Source of the DNA: Corella eumyota
Taxonomy: Eukaryota > Chordata > Ascidiacea > Phlebobranchia > Corellidae
Assembly (NCBI GenBank): GCA_963082875.1
Contig: OY720098.1
Span: forward strand, 11,780,001 to 11,844,000
Direction of reading: 5' to 3'
DNA: 64,000 nt
In this document: positions 24,925 through 35,961 of the stretch, piece by piece
Layout: each line of letters begins with the position of its first letter
How positions within the stretch are numbered: the first letter of the stretch is position 1
Notes under the pieces: model-generated
What the model was told of the DNA's origin: nothing
The model's database searches: none
Seen by the model: only the letters and a program-made list of their open reading frames with translations
Position numbers and translations under genes: made by a program

Positions 24925-27821
24925 GTTTTTACTTTTTATGTTTAGCTACTTAAGTAAAACCATTTTTATTTCGAATACTGCACAATAATAAGGCTAAAAA
25001 ATATAAATACAAGTTAACAATTAAAAAAAAATGTTTGTTTTTTTACTGAAATACAAGTAACTTTTATGAAATTGAGGATAACATTTAATAAAATAATTTT
25101 TGACATGATTCATGTTATGTTTATAGCAATTAAGTTATTAAATAAGGAAGTACTAATTACTAACATATTAAAGTAAATAAAAAACGTGCGTTGAATTCTC
25201 TATTTTATTCTGATGTAATATAGTTTTAAATATAGAGTAAGTTATTTAAGTTGACTGATTTTGTAATTAGAAAATAATGTTTATATTGTGTTGTCTATGT
25301 TTTATCTGATTATCAAAAACAAGATTTAATAAAAGTTGTGTAAAATAATTTAATTATTTATCTTGCAATGTCAGGTTTTTATTTTAAACTTGATATAACG
25401 TTTTTTCTTTCAAACACTGACTTAAGTTTTTGTTGGTATATTTTAAACTTTAGAGATCTAGCTTACTTTCTAACCAATTTGACACCTTACAATGTAGGTC
25501 AATTTTAGCTAATATAATTTAGTAAAGATGTATATTCCAATATCCATAACATTTAATCTTCGCTAATCTGATGCTGTTGTAAATATAACAGATTTAGGCG
25601 CATTTAGGCACCTTCTCTTTGTCATACATATTATCTTAAATTAAGTTTAGCTGTAAAGTTGAAAATCAACTTATGAGCTCCATCTACAATCATACACGTT
25701 TTAAGAGATGGCCTGGGGCTCTTCGAAACAAAATTATCATTCACCTTTCTTTCGTCACAATGCGTCAAAATTCTACGTAATAGGGGATATTAGCACCAAA
25801 AACCTTACTTGATAACAATAAAAACTTTGCCTAGATATTGATCGAAAACTACAAATACTTGTTGTAGTTATTGGTTCAGTAATAAAATTCAATATTTTAC
25901 CAGTAGTAATCGTATATTTTTCTGTTGACCTAGGTTCACCTTTATTTGGCATTTGCATTTTTTTGTCCTTCATCCACTATATTCTTTTTATGATTATTTT
26001 AACACCGTGCCTTACTAAAATTATTAAAGAAAAAATAACGTCTAAAAACGAATTTAGATTTTTAATATTTGATATTGTGACTGTTTTGTTTAAACGGTAT
26101 TAATAAGTTTATGTCGGTGTGTTGTCCCTTTAAGATAATTTTATTATTTATAAAAAATGTGACCTTAGTATTTACTTAAATGTTTTATACGAATTACGGT
26201 TTTTTTAGCGTGCAGTCTTTTTAGATTAAGTTTTTTTTTTCCAAAAAAATGGGAGATGCTGATATCTTATATTTCCTATACTTACGTTTAATGTTAGTTA
26301 TACTTCAAAATTTTTTTTGTTGTTTAAAATTTTATTTAACTATTATAAATATTTTTATATTTAAGAAGTTGAGAACTGTTAAACTCAATAATATGCATTG
26401 TAAAATTAACAATTAGTCAACAATTACTTTCACGAAAGAGTCGTAAAATTTTTTATTCGTTATTTATGACGCTATAAATTAACAATTATATCTACACTTT
26501 AACGTATGATAACTTGACAAAAACCAGCAAAAAATTTAAATGATAGCTACAAGAAATGTATATATTTAGTTTTAAATAAATTTTGCAGTTTTTTCTAAAA
26601 AGAAAGAGGATATTTTTAGAATTTTTATTATATTATTTCTATGGATGGGTTGGTCGTCTTGATTAAAAACCTAAACAAGGCGTTAAAAATGAAAAACGGA
26701 ATTTCAATGTTATTATAATTAATTATTTTTTTTATACAGTAAACAGATTTTAGCTCTAAAGGGTCTTAATAGTACGTGTAAGGTATTTATCATTTAAATG
26801 CTAAAAACTTAAAAGTACAGCTAAATAAATAAAAACTTACCAAAAAAACGTTTTTATTGTTTTTTGTTATTTTTTTAAAACAAACTTAAATAGAAAAACA
26901 GTCACTATCTGACTTTTGTTGAGATTATTTTACAATTTATAAGAAAATATATTAGTAGTAATGGATATATGACAATGCCATAGACTGTTATATATACAAT
27001 TTATTTTGTCAATTTTTTTAATCAAATTGAGTAACTTGTGTTAAATTTAAAAAAAGATAACTCATTCTAATTTAATTTAGCTTATTTGTTAATGAATATT
27101 AACAAAACAGTAAAATCACAATTATGAGCTCTATTAGCGTTGTCTGCCAAGTTTATAAAATGCAGAATTGCTGTATTTTTATAACCTTACCCTAATCTTC
27201 TCTTGTACATTCCGCCCTTTCCGCATTCATTTTAGTACATTTTAAAGTTTTATTAAAACGAAAAAATAAAATATGTCTATTGGTTGCTGTGTTTTGTGTT
27301 ATATAAATTTATTACCTTGAATTTTATACATAATTGTAATTTTAACATGCTGACATGACCTTACTATTGTTATTTTTTCCTTTTATTTTTTAAGGTCCAA
27401 TAACTGTAGGTACTTATAAATAGTAAATGGAACAACAACTCGTTGTTTTTAAGTAATTTATATAAATTGGAAAACCACTGTTGTCATTGAAGTGAACTTG
27501 GAGTAAGGTGTTCAATTTACTGTTTTAGTAATTTAAAGATTTAAATCATCACTTCGAATAAAAAATTCTACAATAAATTGAAGTTAGTTTTGTTTTCCTT
27601 TTTAAATTAAAGTAATTTTTTATGTATATATAAATATTATTTGTTGGGAAAAATCTGATAATTAGTATGATATGTATGAAAACTAATGTATATACATATA
27701 TATGTAATGCGAGGGTGAATTTGTAAAGGTTAATTTTTGATATATTTGTATTAGTATTTTTAAGCATATGTAATGCCTCCAAGCTTATTATTTTATAATT
27801 TTTTAATTAATATATCATAGA
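24925..27821. other. Intergenic region, no gene seen
   Basis: Very AT-rich DNA between the tetraspan gene (leftward) and the CDC42 effector gene (rightward). No splice-supported coding exon, RNA gene or known repeat was recognised. It should contain both promoters. Confidence 0.5.
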
Positions 27822-29097
27822 ATGACGGAAACTGTTATGTGTTTTTCCTGTTGTGTGGCAAACCATTCACCAGTAAGTTAAAGAATTGTTTTTATTTATT
27901 TCTATTAGTATTTAGATGAACCATAACAAATTAAAAAATAACGATGTTTAACATTTGAAAATTTAAAACAAAAAGATAAATTAGGTTAATGGTAAATTAA
28001 TAATTTTTTCACATTTTTAGCAGAGAAAAAACCGACGTAGAAAATTGGATCCTAGTATGATCGGTCCACCTGGTAATTTTCAACATTTAAATCATATTGG
28101 GTCAGGGGAATCTGGTGGTAATGAAGTAAGTGATTAAAGTTATTTTAAAACGAGTTTTTATTAAGCAAAATATCCATCGCCTGTATACACTTATTTTGTA
28201 ATTAGTAATTTGAATTATCTTTCTTTTTATTAAGATTGTCTTGCTAATAAGATAATGTTTAGAATTCAAATAAAAATCACAATTAGCTTATTTTTTTAAA
28301 TTATTTTTTTATATTAATTACCACTTTTAAAATACATTTTTTATATAAAAATGTCATATAGTATTACTCATAATTGTTATTGCCCAAAAACATAGATTAA
28401 AATGAAATAAATACTACCATTAACCTCCCACAATAATTTATATGTGTGGGTTTTTTGAATTATGAATAAATAAATAAAATAATAAGGCTATTAAGATTAA
28501 TTAAAATTTTCCAGATTAACTAAAGCACCTTAAAATTTTTTGGTTAAATTGGTAATTTTATCTCATTATTTCTTGTCACTTCATGACGTTGGTAAGTTGA
28601 TGTATGGTATTGATATGACGAGCATACTAACAGTCTAAATTAACTACATTTTATTTAACTGACGTAAATATGCTACAATGTTCCGCCAACAGGAGCTGTA
28701 GTAAACAAATTTATGTACAAATATTTAAAAATTGTGCTTTTTTAACTAAATGTTTGGAAAAAATTTATTAAAATTAATAAACATATGTTATTTTGTAGGT
28801 TAAAACTTTGGTGTTTGTTTGTATTTCAATATTTTATTTGTATATACATATATTAAATTTCAATTTTAAAATATGTCTATAATTATGTAAACAAACTAAA
28901 CTTAAAGGTGATTATTTGTGTTGGCATAAATTTTTTTTAGAGTTGGTGATTTCTGTGATTTTGTGGATTATTTTTAATTATTAGGTAAATTTTGTTTTTA
29001 GATGCAAGAAAATATGCAAAGTAAAGGAGGTTATGAATTTAAAAGTGACGTAAATGTGGAAAGAAAATTAACAGATCTCAATACTGAAGCATCTTAG
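27822..29097 (+). CDS. CDC42SE2: CDC42 small effector (SPEC family), 83 aa
   Basis: Exons: 27822-27872, 28021-28125, 29002-29097; 252 nt in frame. The SPEC proteins are tiny membrane-anchored adaptors that bind GTP-loaded CDC42 and affect actin and cell shape. Visible: N-terminal cysteines 7, 10 and 11 (CFSCC), the palmitoylation region in the family; a basic stretch RKNRRRK; a CRIB motif at about 31-44 (IGPPGNFQHLNHIG), with the family's preceding SM; and a C-terminal MQSKGGY as in vertebrate SPEC1/2. Length (family 79-84 aa) and exon layout agree. CDC42SE1 and CDC42SE2 cannot be separated; the invertebrate gene is probably co-orthologous to both. An acceptor-like ATCATAG directly abuts the start (AATG), compatible with trans-splicing. 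A poly(A) signal is at 29557-29562, and GGAG|GTATGT after the stop hints at a 3' UTR intron. Confidence 0.93.
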
Positions 29098-31519
29098 CTA
29101 AGCTTCATAGGAGGTATGTAGTTAACTTTACTTTATTATTAATAAATAAAGCTAGCATATTTATGTTCTATTATAAAAAAGACAAATACAAATTATATAT
29201 GTATATATATTTTATTACCGGTACATTGATGCAGAGAGATAAAATAACAAATTTATGTTTTTAATTTAGTTATTTTTTTACTTATTTTTTTTTTTTTTAA
29301 GGTATTGTTTATTGTATTATTGTGTAAAAATTTAATTAAAAAATACTAAAAATATATATTTGTTTCTTTTAAATATAAGGTAGAATTTTATGACACATTG
29401 CAAAACTTATTTATAGTTAAATAAATGTATTTTATATTTTTTTTAGCTTAACGTTGCTTAATAAACATTTTTTTTGTTATAGATTCCACTGTTTTTATAT
29501 TTCTATAATCTATTCAGAACAATCGTGCCTTAAGAGATGCACAAAGTTCAACGTGCAATAAAAGTATTTGTTCTTTCCACAAGATGTTTTAATAAGCAAT
29601 TTCCTAAACATTTTGTGGCTTTAGATATTTCCAAATTAAAAAAAAATTATTTAAAATCTGGTTTAATTTAAACATTTGCAAATTGATAAATAAATATTTG
29701 ATTTAGGAAGGACGGCCTATTTAACTAAGAATTATATGTTTAAGTGTGTTAAAACATAATTTGCCATGTATATTACTATTTAATACTTTTCAGAGTTTAC
29801 TTTTTGGTATGAAACTTATTTAATTACAAAACCAGCTTAATTAAATGAGCATAAATTTATTGCACTTTGTTAAAGAGATTATAAACCAATTCTGCAAAAC
29901 TTTCTTATTTTTAATTTTTGTTCTCACATTCTTAACACAAGGCCTTTGTACAATTTTAAACATTCGTCTGGCTGTCCTTTTCTTGCACTGTTTTTTATTT
30001 GTGCACTGTACCCTGAGATTATTGGAGCTTTCAATTTTATTGCATTTTTTTTCATAATTACCAAATACTTGTTAAGAAGCACCGTCAAATTTTATAAAAA
30101 CCTAATGCTGTTGTATACGATTTCTCTCTGTTAGGTTTTTTTCTAGACTGTGTAAATTAAGTTATTAGTCGAATTTTGTATCGGTTGAATTTCATGAAAA
30201 TTTTTATGTTTTTGTTACTTGAATTGCCACTTTTTAGTGCCTTTTCTTTTGGTAGAACTAGAATATGCAATATACTGGGTAATGTTGAAATTTTATGTGA
30301 TTATGACAATGGGTTTCATTTTATGTAAGTCAGCTTTTTATTTTACTTACTAAAAATAAATTTAATATTGGTTATTATGTTTATAATAAGATGTCTTACT
30401 TTAGTTCGGAAATTTTTGTTTTTTAATTAATTAAAGCTGTGCTTTTTATCTTAAAGATTATTGTTATTCATTTAGTTTATTCAATAATTAATATTTAGAG
30501 ATTTTGTGAGATAAAATGTGTTTTGTTGTATTTTTTTAACATTGTGTAATTTTTTTATTATAGTATTTATCAATTAAGTAATAGCGCAATGTGTAATTGA
30601 TAGCCACAGCTTGTTAATATTTAAATAAATTAACCAATTTTTCTTATTTAAAATTCGTACTATACAATACTTAGTACATTTCTTACTACCTATGTCTATT
30701 GTTTTTTTTTTATAATATGATATCTTTTGTTTTTTAATTTTTTTTTGGAAGTACTACAAAATTTACATTAAATATTTGTTGATGTACTTCTTTTAATATT
30801 AAATTCAAAATCAGTAAGCTATTAACACTGTGTGCATTGTAGTTTTATTGACAATCAATGCAATATTTTGTTCATTTGCTGAATAATCACATTTAAATGA
30901 AAAATTAAAGAACTTTATAAGTATAATTTTTTTATACTGCCTTCACAAAAAAATGTGATAGAAAAACTAATGCCCTATTTATTGTTTCGTTTTTATTTTA
31001 AACGCTCTTGTAAATTTTTTTCTATATTGAATTGTACTCAGAAACGTTGCTTTTTATTTTCTAATTTAAAGATCAAATAATAAATTAAATTTGAAACTAT
31101 TTTCGTTATAAAAAAATATTTATTAAGGTAATCGTTACAAAATTTAGGACCACAGAAAGTTTTTACACGTAATCTATTTAATGGTATGCAATATAACATA
31201 TTAAAACCTAAACAAAAAATGCAAAATTTAATGCTTACTATGCTACAACATGCAATTTATATTACATAATTTTTAAGTGAGTCATAGTTTATAATTGGTC
31301 ATTGCTACTAATAAAAAATTTACTTCAATAGAAAGGAAATGTTGATTAATTTTTTTATAAGCACTGTTAAAACAGCTTCAAATATGCCTAGACTGGGGAT
31401 AATTCAAAAACGTTAAAGAAATAAAAACAGCTTCAATTAAACTTATGCTTTTATATTTTGCTATAGCGAAAATATTATCAAGAGACAAAACTCTTGCAGA
31501 AGTTTTGTAAGTGCATGGG
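29098..31519. other. CDC42SE 3' UTR and intergenic DNA
   Basis: AT-rich stretch with several AATAAA signals (for example 29557-29562). ORFs at 29845-30134 are hydrophobic by base composition and have no support. Nothing else is recognisable up to the IFT27 start. Confidence 0.5.
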
Positions 31520-33657
31520 ATGGTGGTTTTGCGAGGAAAATGCATTATTGTTGGTAAGAGCATTGTGGTTATTTATTAGTGTAAAAAATGATTAATTAAT
31601 GATCTATTTTCTTCAAATATCGTTTAGAAAGACGGTCCCCATTTCGCAAAATACGTGATATCATAATGCATCGTCTTGTGTTACCTAAAAGCGCGCGCTT
31701 TTAAAATTAGTTTTTTATAGGTTTTAGTTTGTAAAGTTAAAAAATTGACACGGGAAAAGAAAGATAACATATTTATGCATAATCCTCAGTGTAAAAAATG
31801 AAAAATTAACGCTCTATTTTTTTCAAATATTGTTTGGAAATGCGGCACTATTTGGCAAAATACGAGATAACATTATACATTGTCCTCCGTCACCTAAAAG
31901 CGCGCGCTTTCAAAACTATTTTTTTATAGGTTTTAGTTTGTAAAATTAAAAAATTGACACGCCAAAAGAAAGATAACATGTTCTTGCACATTATTATTAA
32001 AAAATAACTACGCGAAAATAAAATTTCTTGCGGTAATTAAAATGCCAAATCCCCGCTGTTTTGAAAAAAAAATTTTGGCCGAAGTGTCTGGTTACCGATA
32101 ATATCAACTAAATAAATAATAAACAAGTTTAATCTGTATGGTAAATTAATTTTAACGTTTAGGCGACAGCACAGTTGGAAAAAGTGCTGTAACACATTCA
32201 TTTCACAGTGATGGACAAAGCTTTCCGAAAAACTACACTATGGTATAATAATTTTTTAAATAATTAGATTGTATTTGACATTGGGTAAAATTTTACTGGT
32301 TAGCACCTAAACCTTTCATACTTATAAGAGTACCTCTTTACACCAATTGTTTACTACAGGTTTATAAAGTTGCCAAAATTAAATACAAACATAAATTAAT
32401 TGCAAGGTTAATGCTTGGTAAATTATTTTTAGTTTAATTTTATTGACCTTAAGACTGGGTTTTAAAATTTATTTTATGTTCAAGCTGTCATTTAAGTTTT
32501 CTACAATACTAATAAATAATAAAGTGGACCAAAAAAACTAATTAAGAAATTGTTTTTAGTCCACATGTGTAGAACTAGCAACTAAACATGTTCCCCTTTG
32601 TGATGATGGAAGAGATGCTGTGGTAAGACTACTTTAAAGTTTTTTTTTATAAAAAGCAACCATGTAAACTATAATGTATATACTACAAAGTTAAATAATA
32701 CGAAATAAAGATTTTTAAATGACAAATATAAAAGTGCATGTAAACCTGATTTAAATGCCTTTAAAATCAACTAGTATTTTATAATTCAGATAAGGATTTC
32801 ACAAGAATAAGTTTATATAACAGTTCTAATACTTTTCATTGAATACAAAGATTTCACTCATGATTTATATTTTTATAATATACATTTAGGATTTATTTAT
32901 ATTTGACAATGCTGGACAAGAGATATTTTTGGATCTATGTCAAATGAATTGGGATAAGATGGGAATGTATGTTGTAGTATATGATGTTACTGATCCAACC
33001 TCATTTAAGAATGTCACAAAATGGTTAAAGAAGTTAAGGATGTTTTTTAATCCTAGCAAAACAATACCAGGTATATTTGTTTAAATAAACAGTGCTTTAT
33101 TTCTACTATGTTCTGTGTTAAACTTACTTAGATCCCTTATTATAAAAATTGTTAAATATAACATTATGCTTAATATTTTTATTTGTTAGGCTGCATAAAA
33201 AATATGAAAACTAATTAATGGTAAAAAAATTAATTTTAAGGAATTTTGGTTGGAAATAAAATTGATTTGGAGCAAAGGAGACAAGTTTCTACTGAAGAGG
33301 GCCAAGAATATGCCAAAAAACATTCCTTACATTATTGTGAAACATCAGCGGTAAATTAGTTTGTTTTAAATACAAATCAGTAAAATGTATGAAAAATAAT
33401 AGTGTTTATATATTTAGCTTTAACTTATGCCAAAGTCTGCATAATATAAAGTTTAACAATTTTAAAATTTTATGTATAAACCAATTTTGTGTAATTTATA
33501 ATTTTGCATGTATACTTTTGATGGTTTTTTATTGGACTTTATTGTTCATGCATTACAGAAAGATTACAGTGGAATTGACCAATCTTTTAAATGGTTAGCA
33601 AACAAATTCCTAGAGTTATATCATGAAAATGCAGAGGGTATACAGCAACTTGACTGA
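31520..33657 (+). CDS. IFT27: IFT27 / RABL4 Rab-like GTPase, 188 aa
   Basis: Exons: 31520-31553, 32163-32242, 32560-32622, 32890-33070, 33241-33350, 33559-33657; 567 nt in frame. IFT27 pairs with IFT25 in the IFT-B complex and serves ciliary trafficking and BBSome-dependent export. Seen: start [11 protein letters not shown] like human MVKLAAKCILA; P-loop GDSTVGKS at 12-19; FHSDG and KNYTM (switch I region); [11 protein letters not shown] (G3); VLVGNKIDL-type G4 (ILVGNKIDL); ETSAK (G5); no C-terminal prenylation cysteine, as in the family. The first exon is only 34 nt with a strong donor (GTTG|GTAAGA); it was chosen over an ATG at 32042 because it matches the family N-terminus. Intron 1 carries a 210-bp tandem duplication. 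The gene converges on CIMIP2B. Confidence 0.95.
31581..31993. repeat. 210-bp tandem duplication in IFT27 intron 1
   Basis: Two diverged copies, 31581-31790 and 31791 to about 31993, both beginning GTAAAAAATG and containing AAATTGACACG and AAAGAAAGATAACAT. Each copy carries a GC-rich palindrome: TAAAAGCGCGCGCTTTTA at 31686-31703 (perfect), and 31895-31911 in copy 2 with one end changed. The surroundings are strongly AT-rich, so the GCGCGCGC centre stands out. It could be a regulatory element or a small unclassified repeat. Confidence 0.75.
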
Positions 33658-33681
33658 AACGACTTTCTACATTTACTCAAA

Positions 33682-33687
33682 TTTATT
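33682..33687 (-). terminator. Poly(A) signal for CIMIP2B
   Basis: AATAAA on the minus strand, about 42 nt beyond the CIMIP2B stop codon (33729-33731). It lies only 25 nt beyond the IFT27 stop on the opposite strand, so the two 3' UTRs interleave. Confidence 0.55.
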
Positions 33688-33728
33688 TTTATATAGTTTC
33701 ACAGTTTTATTTTTAATCACAATTTTTT

Positions 33729-34950
33729 TTAATAAATTGTCTGCAGTTTTCTTCCTTTATCTGCTGCTGCAGTTCTAGAACTTGTTCCATAAGTCACCCC
33801 GAATCTAAACTTATGCCCTGGAAGATACCCAGTGTAATGGGGTTGCAGTCCCCCTTTAAGATAAATGGGTGTTGCGCCATTGCAATAATTGTAATTTGGA
33901 TTAACATTTGGGGTAATCGGGGCTCGACTTTGTTGCTTAACTTGTTGTTGGCAATGGGTAAACTCTACCAAGGCCTCATTGGTTAGGTTTGGGTATACTT
34001 GGGCAAACCTGTTTAAAAATATTACAATACTAAACATGATAAAAGGTTTATATAACCTTTTTTAGGATGCTTTTATTTTTTTGTACTTGAATTTAAATGC
34101 TGTAAGTTATTCGGGTACCATCTAATAATAAGATCCTATAAAAGTACGCTTAATTGTTATGTAGAATTTTTAACAATGGATAGGCGTTTTATATTTTGAT
34201 AACATTCATGTGCAAATCCTAAACTGTTGAACTGTTTTTATTTTAATAAATAGTTTAGTGTTTTGCTAGCTTCTGGACCTGGTTGTGGCACATAGCTTAG
34301 TATTAATTTAAATATCGGATTAGTGTCGTCTGTTGAGTGGATTTGTTATTTTTAAAATTAAAATTTTTTTTACAACAAAATTACCGTGATCTTGCTCTAG
34401 GTATAAATCCAGTGTATCCTGACATAAAGGTTTTGGCTGGGTCGTTGGTATTCATAAAATAGGGTGACACAGAATGTTGTCCTTGATTAAGTGACACGTA
34501 TGGTTTCGCTTCTGGGCGAATGGGTTTTAGCGGTGGTTTTAAGCTAATTAAAACCCTTTTCTGTTGCTCTCGTGCAAAATGAGCGGTAGCCTGACTGCAT
34601 ACATTAGCATAACGAGTGCCGAAATGACCTTCTTTATTGGGAATATAACCAGTGTAACCAGGAACCATCTTATCTCCTAACTTTTTGTCTCCCCAGCTAT
34701 GTTTTCGAAGCCGCCTCCAATCGTTTTTATCGACTGTATCGTCGGGTTCGTCGCTCTCTTTCGGAAATATATCAGCGAGTACCAACCTTCCTGATTTAGC
34801 GACTGTGGGATCAGTTAAAAGCTTATACGTCGTTTTACCGTATGTGTCACCAAACTGAAAGGTGAACTGTGGACTGTAGCCACAATATCCTGGTGGATAA
34901 TATGGCTCGTTACAAAAAGTAATACGGCGTTTGCCTGATTTACTTGTCAT
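33729..34950 (-). CDS. CIMIP2B: Ciliary microtubule inner protein 2B (FAM166B-like), 281 aa
   Basis: Exons: 34950-34385 and 34008-33729; 846 nt in frame. FAM166/CIMIP2 proteins sit inside the doublet microtubules of cilia and sperm flagella. The sequence shows four copies of the family module (P/S)GYxGxxP...F: YPPGYCGYSP with FQFGDTYG at about 18-40; MVPGYTGYIP with HFGTRY; MSGYTGFIPRARSRFAQVYP spanning the splice junction; and QPHYTGYLPGHKFRFGVTYG near the C-terminus. The segment VSPYFMNTNDPAKTFMSGYTG matches the order in vertebrate FAM166B (human about 275 aa). A strong acceptor (TTTTTGTGTAG) lies 18 nt before the ATG. The upstream SELENOP-like gene ends 115 bp away on the same strand, suggesting an operon. 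Confidence 0.9.
33731..33736 (+). terminator. Poly(A) signal for IFT27
   Basis: AATAAA on the plus strand, 73 nt after the IFT27 stop codon. It overlaps the stop codon of the convergent CIMIP2B gene (33729-33731), so IFT27 cleavage should occur within CIMIP2B coding sequence on the opposite strand. Confidence 0.55.
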
Positions 34951-34968
34951 TTTGATTGTTACAACGAA

Positions 34969-34985
34969 CTACACAAAAATAAAAA
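34969..34985 (-). promoter_or_regulatory. Candidate SL trans-splice acceptor before CIMIP2B
   Basis: A T-rich tract ending GTGTAG (AG at 34970-34969) lies 18 nt upstream of the CIMIP2B ATG. It follows the SELENOP-like poly(A) signal (35015-35010) by about 40 nt. No 5' UTR exon for CIMIP2B can fit between the two genes without entering SELENOP, so trans-splicing is the simplest reading. Confidence 0.5.
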
Positions 34986-35009
34986 CAAACATTTTTTCTT
35001 TAACTCTGG

Positions 35010-35015
35010 TTTATT
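35010..35015 (-). terminator. Poly(A) signal of the SELENOP-like gene
   Basis: AATAAA on the minus strand, about 50 nt after the stop codon at 35068-35066 and about 40 nt before the CIMIP2B acceptor. Confidence 0.55.
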
Positions 35016-35065
35016 GGGTAATCTGTTACGTCACAATACAATTTGCGGATTAAATATTTATATTG

Positions 35066-35961
35066 TTATCCACATATTTCACAAGTTGATGACGTTGAAG
35101 CCTCAGCTGTTAGTTCCTTTAGTGTATTTTTGACACACGGGTAGGCATAATAACTGTACGGCATTACCCATTGATAAGCAAGGTTTCCACAACTAAAAAA
35201 TGAAAGGAATAAATCTATGCAATTTGCGCAAATAAACAGTATTTTCATACTTGTTTTGGAATTATAGTATTTACAGTTCTTTTTATAGCATTTAACAGCG
35301 TAATATAGTTACCTGTCAATCAAAACAGCGTCGTCCTTTTCACCGTTTAGTTTTTCCCAAATGCGGTCGTTTTCGTTGTCCTGATATACCTGTGTTTTCA
35401 TTGTTAGATTTATTTTATTTAAAATTTAGCTGTAGCTTACTTTTATATTTTTAACAATTATGTTTTTGCTATAACTTTTATCACAACATATGGTTAAGTC
35501 TAACTTAAATTCAGGACAAAATATTTGTTACCGTAATTGCTGCAGAAACTCGTTTTTTAGTAAATCTTCTAATGTTTCGCCAAGCACTAATTTTGTTGAT
35601 AATAATAATTCGAAAATGATTTCGAAAGCTGATTTTTCTATTAAACTTCTGGCGGAGCTTTTCCAAGCTAAGTTTAAATTTTATTGATAGGGCTTTTTGT
35701 TATTTACAAATAGTATGTGTGTACTTACTATTCTGCTTGTTTCATACATAATTCACATGTTGCCGCTAGTAAAGCAATAAGCACCACACGCTTGTCATCA
35801 GTCGGTAATAAGTTAGTCCCATTTAAAATCAGTGAAGGTGGTTTTGTGCATTTAAGTTCATTTGAGCGACATCTATGGGAACCATTGCTCTGTTTTGTTT
35901 GATGTAAAATCAATACAACTAACACCACCCACAAACCTAAAACCTTCATCCTAACAGACAT
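35066..35961 (-). CDS. Selenoprotein P-like protein, Cys form, 190 aa
   Basis: Exons: 35961-35729, 35667-35532, 35389-35313, 35192-35066; 573 nt in frame. It matches the N-terminal thioredoxin-like domain of selenoprotein P, a secreted selenium carrier with redox activity. Seen: signal peptide (MKVLGLWVVLVVLIL); CTKPPSLILNGTNLLP aligning to human CQRPPNWTINGDDPML; LIALLAATCELC at 61-72, where human SELENOP has LLQASUYLC, so the redox Sec is Cys (TGT); LEKLRQKFN; VYQDNENDRIWEKLNGEKDD against human VYQQEENQTDVWTLLNGNKD; then DSCGNLAYQW. It ends TCEICG and stops, so the His-rich and Sec-rich tail is absent and no in-frame TGA occurs. An acceptor (TGTCTGTTAG) abuts the second Met, so translation may start at 35949 (186 aa). 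Confidence 0.88.

Noticed and set aside
29845-30134. Hydrophobic ORFs as a small membrane protein
   Set aside because: Hydrophobicity follows from T-rich DNA; no family match, no splice sites and overlapping frames.
32042-32090. An ATG with phase-compatible donor ([17 protein letters not shown]) as first exon of IFT27
   Set aside because: Its donor GTTACC is poor. The exon at 31520-31553 has a strong donor and encodes [11 protein letters not shown], which matches the family N-terminus and the expected length.
34951-35060. RFX X-box for CIMIP2B near GTTACAACGAAC
   Set aside because: One half-site does not fit the X-box consensus, and the position fits an acceptor-adjacent leader better than a promoter.
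35313-35401. Separate small gene starting MKTQVYQDNEND
   Set aside because: The ATG lies across a good acceptor (AAAACACAG). Spliced as an internal exon in phase 0 it continues the selenoprotein P domain, so it is one gene.
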